Made by a program: the position numbers and the translations under genes. DNA of 64,000 nucleotides from positions 3,642,001 through 3,706,000 of the forward strand of contig NZ_CP022985.1 of the NCBI RefSeq assembly GCF_003425985.1, written 5' to 3'. Below the pieces are notes generated by a model. The model was given only the letters and a program-made list of their open reading frames with translations. It did not search any database and was not told the origin of the DNA. Positions 62,382 through 64,000 of this stretch are shown here, one piece after another (position 1 is the stretch's first letter; each line of letters opens with the position of its first letter). This DNA comes from Mariniflexile sp. TRM1-10 (GTDB taxonomy: Bacteria; Bacteroidota; Bacteroidia; Flavobacteriales; Flavobacteriaceae).

Positions 62382-63593
62382 ATGAAGAAAATCATAACAC
62401 TTGTAGCAGTTTGCATTGCCGTATTAGCGTGTAAACAAGAGAAGCCTTTAGAGGATGGAAACTATCGCATTAATGGCACCGTAACCGGATTGGAGAATGG
62501 TGAAGTTTACTTAATAAATTATCCTGATGTAGATACGGTAATAGTAAAAAATGGAAAATTTACCATAGAGAATAATATTAAAGAAAAAGTACAGGCTTTA
62601 TATATGGCCAAAAGTCCCAATTTACAACAAATGAAAAGGGAGGAAGTTGCCTCTTTATTAATTGAACCTAAAATCATGGATCTGGATTTAAACTATCAAG
62701 ATTTTTCTAAATCTAAATTAACAGGGTCAATTTCGCAAGATGATCAATATAGATTAGATAAGATAAGAATCGAAATTGCTGATAATTATAAAGAGGAACA
62801 AAATTATTTTGATTCTGTTAGAGAAAAATATAGCGAGGCTGCAAAAGCAGGTGCAAGTGAAGAAGAGTTGGAAGCGATTAAATATGAAGACAATGACGCA
62901 AGAGGCAAACTGGAACCCATGTGGGAAAAACAAAAAGAGGCCACCTTGCAATTTATTAAAGACAACCCCAAATCGTATGTAAGCCTTCAATCATTAAGGT
63001 ATCAAATTAGTGATTTGAAGTATAATGAGGCTAAAGCTATATTGGAACAACTTAATCCAGCTTACTTAAAAACAGAATTGGGAAAGGGAATTATCAATGA
63101 TATTGAAAAGTTGCGAATAGGTATACCGGGTGCCAAAGCAGCTAATTTTGAAACGGTTGATATTAATGGAGATTCTTTAAAGCTTGATGATTTTAAAGGA
63201 AAATATGTGTTAATAGATTTTTGGGCTTCTTGGTGTGTGCCTTGTAGAAAAGGCAATCCACACTTAATTAGCTTGTATAATAAATACCATCCAAAAGGAT
63301 TGGAGATCCTTGGGGTATCAGATGACGACCGCGCTCACGATAAATGGAAAAAAGCTGTTGAGAAAGATGGTATAGGTATATGGCACCATGTACTACGTGG
63401 TTTGGAATATAAAAAAGGCACTTATGAGCGAATTAATATGGATAAAGATATCAGCGATAGCTATAACATCCATACGTTACCAACAAAAATACTTGTTGGT
63501 CCAGATGGTATTATTGTTGGACGCTATGGTGGCGGTGGAGAAGACGATGCTGCGATGGACGCTAAGTTAGCAGAACTGTTCGAGACAAACTAA
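62382..63593 (+). CDS. TlpA-like thioredoxin lipoprotein with DUF4369 domain
   Basis: This is a 403-residue protein with lipobox VLAC. DUF4369-like N-terminus (YRINGTVTGLENGEVYLINYP), a central helical region, then a TlpA-type thioredoxin with WASWCVPC (Cys285, Cys288) and TLPTKI. It resembles the two proteins at 50987 and 52191. Each SusCD pair in the window is therefore followed by such proteins, which suggests a link between the imported substrate and thiol chemistry. Confidence 0.88.
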   Translation: MKKIITLVAVCIAVLACKQEKPLEDGNYRINGTVTGLENGEVYLINYPDVDTVIVKNGKFTIENNIKEKVQALYMAKSPNLQQMKREEVASLLIEPKIMDLDLNYQDFSKSKLTGSISQDDQYRLDKIRIEIADNYKEEQNYFDSVREKYSEAAKAGASEEELEAIKYEDNDARGKLEPMWEKQKEATLQFIKDNPKSYVSLQSLRYQISDLKYNEAKAILEQLNPAYLKTELGKGIINDIEKLRIGIPGAKAANFETVDINGDSLKLDDFKGKYVLIDFWASWCVPCRKGNPHLISLYNKYHPKGLEILGVSDDDRAHDKWKKAVEKDGIGIWHHVLRGLEYKKGTYERINMDKDISDSYNIHTLPTKILVGPDGIIVGRYGGGGEDDAAMDAKLAELFETN

Positions 63594-63606
63594 AAAGCAA
63601 AATCAA

Positions 63607-64000
63607 ATGACCTTTTATACCAAATCAATGAGACTTTTCAGTTTGGCAACTTTGCTTATATCATCAATGTTGTTTGCCCAGCAGGTTGAAAAAAGTAAAA
63701 TAGCCATAAAATATGCAGAAACCATTACGGTTGATGATTTAAGGGATAACCTAAATATTCTAGCGTCAGATGCTTTGGAAGGACGTGAAACAGGAACACG
63801 AGGCCAAAAAATGGCAGCTGCTTTTATAAGCAGCGATTTTGAATCCAATGGCTTACTTGCCCCAGTGGATAGAGAAATAAATGATTCTTATTTTCAGACT
63901 TTTAAACTCTTTGCATCATCGCCGGCAGAGGGTTATATAAGAATAAACGATAAGACCTATACGGCTAATACCGATTTCTTTTACTCAGGGAATCCTATAA
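63607..64000 (+). CDS. Exported M28-type peptidase, N-terminal part
   Basis: The frame starts at ATG 63607 and is still open at the window edge after 131 codons. A signal segment (RLFSLATLLISSMLFAQQ) is followed by VDDLRDNLNILASDALEGRE and TGTRGQKMAAAFISSDFES, the N-terminal helices seen before the catalytic domain of M28-family aminopeptidases. The metal site lies beyond the window. It starts 13 bases after the TlpA-like stop, so it is likely in the same operon and supports a peptide-related substrate. A second Met at 63628 is an alternative start. Confidence 0.75.
   Translation, partial: MTFYTKSMRLFSLATLLISSMLFAQQVEKSKIAIKYAETITVDDLRDNLNILASDALEGRETGTRGQKMAAAFISSDFESNGLLAPVDREINDSYFQTFKLFASSPAEGYIRINDKTYTANTDFFYSGNPI

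Noticed and set aside
1..64000. CRISPR array or rRNA genes
   Set aside because: No regularly spaced repeats of 23-40 bases and no rRNA signatures were seen on reading the window.

Overview
The window looks like a chromosomal segment of a marine-type member of the Flavobacteriaceae (Bacteroidota). The evidence is low G+C DNA, SusC/SusD pairs with sigma/FecR regulators, a type IX secretion sorting tail, Bacteroidota-style promoters (TTG about 19-23 nt upstream of TAnnTTTG), and a CTnDOT-like integrase.

Layout. 1-7037: end of glpD, then a uronate (2-keto-3-deoxygluconate) catabolic cluster (kdgF, a LacI-type regulator with two palindromic operators, kdgK, a PPi-type phosphofructokinase, kdgA), a small lipoprotein and trxB. 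7110-28861: a tRNA-Pro region followed by a genomic island of about 21.3 kb. The island is bounded by an 18-bp direct repeat of the tRNA 3' end (one mismatch). It carries an integrase, a TraB-like gene, McrBC, the 3' tail of a second integrase, an XRE regulator, a sigma factor, a BfmA/BtgA mobilisation protein, two secreted proteins, a serine hydrolase and a complete QatABCD antiphage operon. Between these genes lie wrecks of other genes, at least two of them defence-type: a CD-NTase (CBASS) N-terminus, a KTSC gene, a Fic-like tail and a TOTE-type primase N-terminus. Several cassettes are flanked by direct repeats, which suggests repeated exchange of cargo. 28862-43000: an RND efflux operon, two AraC/SDR pairs, a TetR regulator with two near-identical operators next to a saccharopine-dehydrogenase-like gene, and a DNA glycosylase cluster. 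43268-43671: a short segment of foreign composition. 44009-64000: two ECF sigma / FecR / SusC / SusD loci, each followed by thioredoxin-fold proteins, ending in a truncated M28-type peptidase gene.

How the genes work together. The first cluster funnels unsaturated uronates from alginate or pectin to KDG, KDPG and then pyruvate plus glyceraldehyde-3-phosphate. The island is mainly a defence and mobility store: McrBC attacks modified DNA and QatABCD blocks phage. The last 20 kb imports an unknown substrate through TonB-dependent transporters that signal to FecR and sigma. No polysaccharide-degrading enzyme is seen there; the periplasmic partners are thiol-disulfide proteins and a peptidase. The strongest unexpected signals are the layered island with its dead defence genes, a 341-bp near-identical block shared by two otherwise divergent fecR genes, and a leader hairpin motif conserved upstream of both susC genes.
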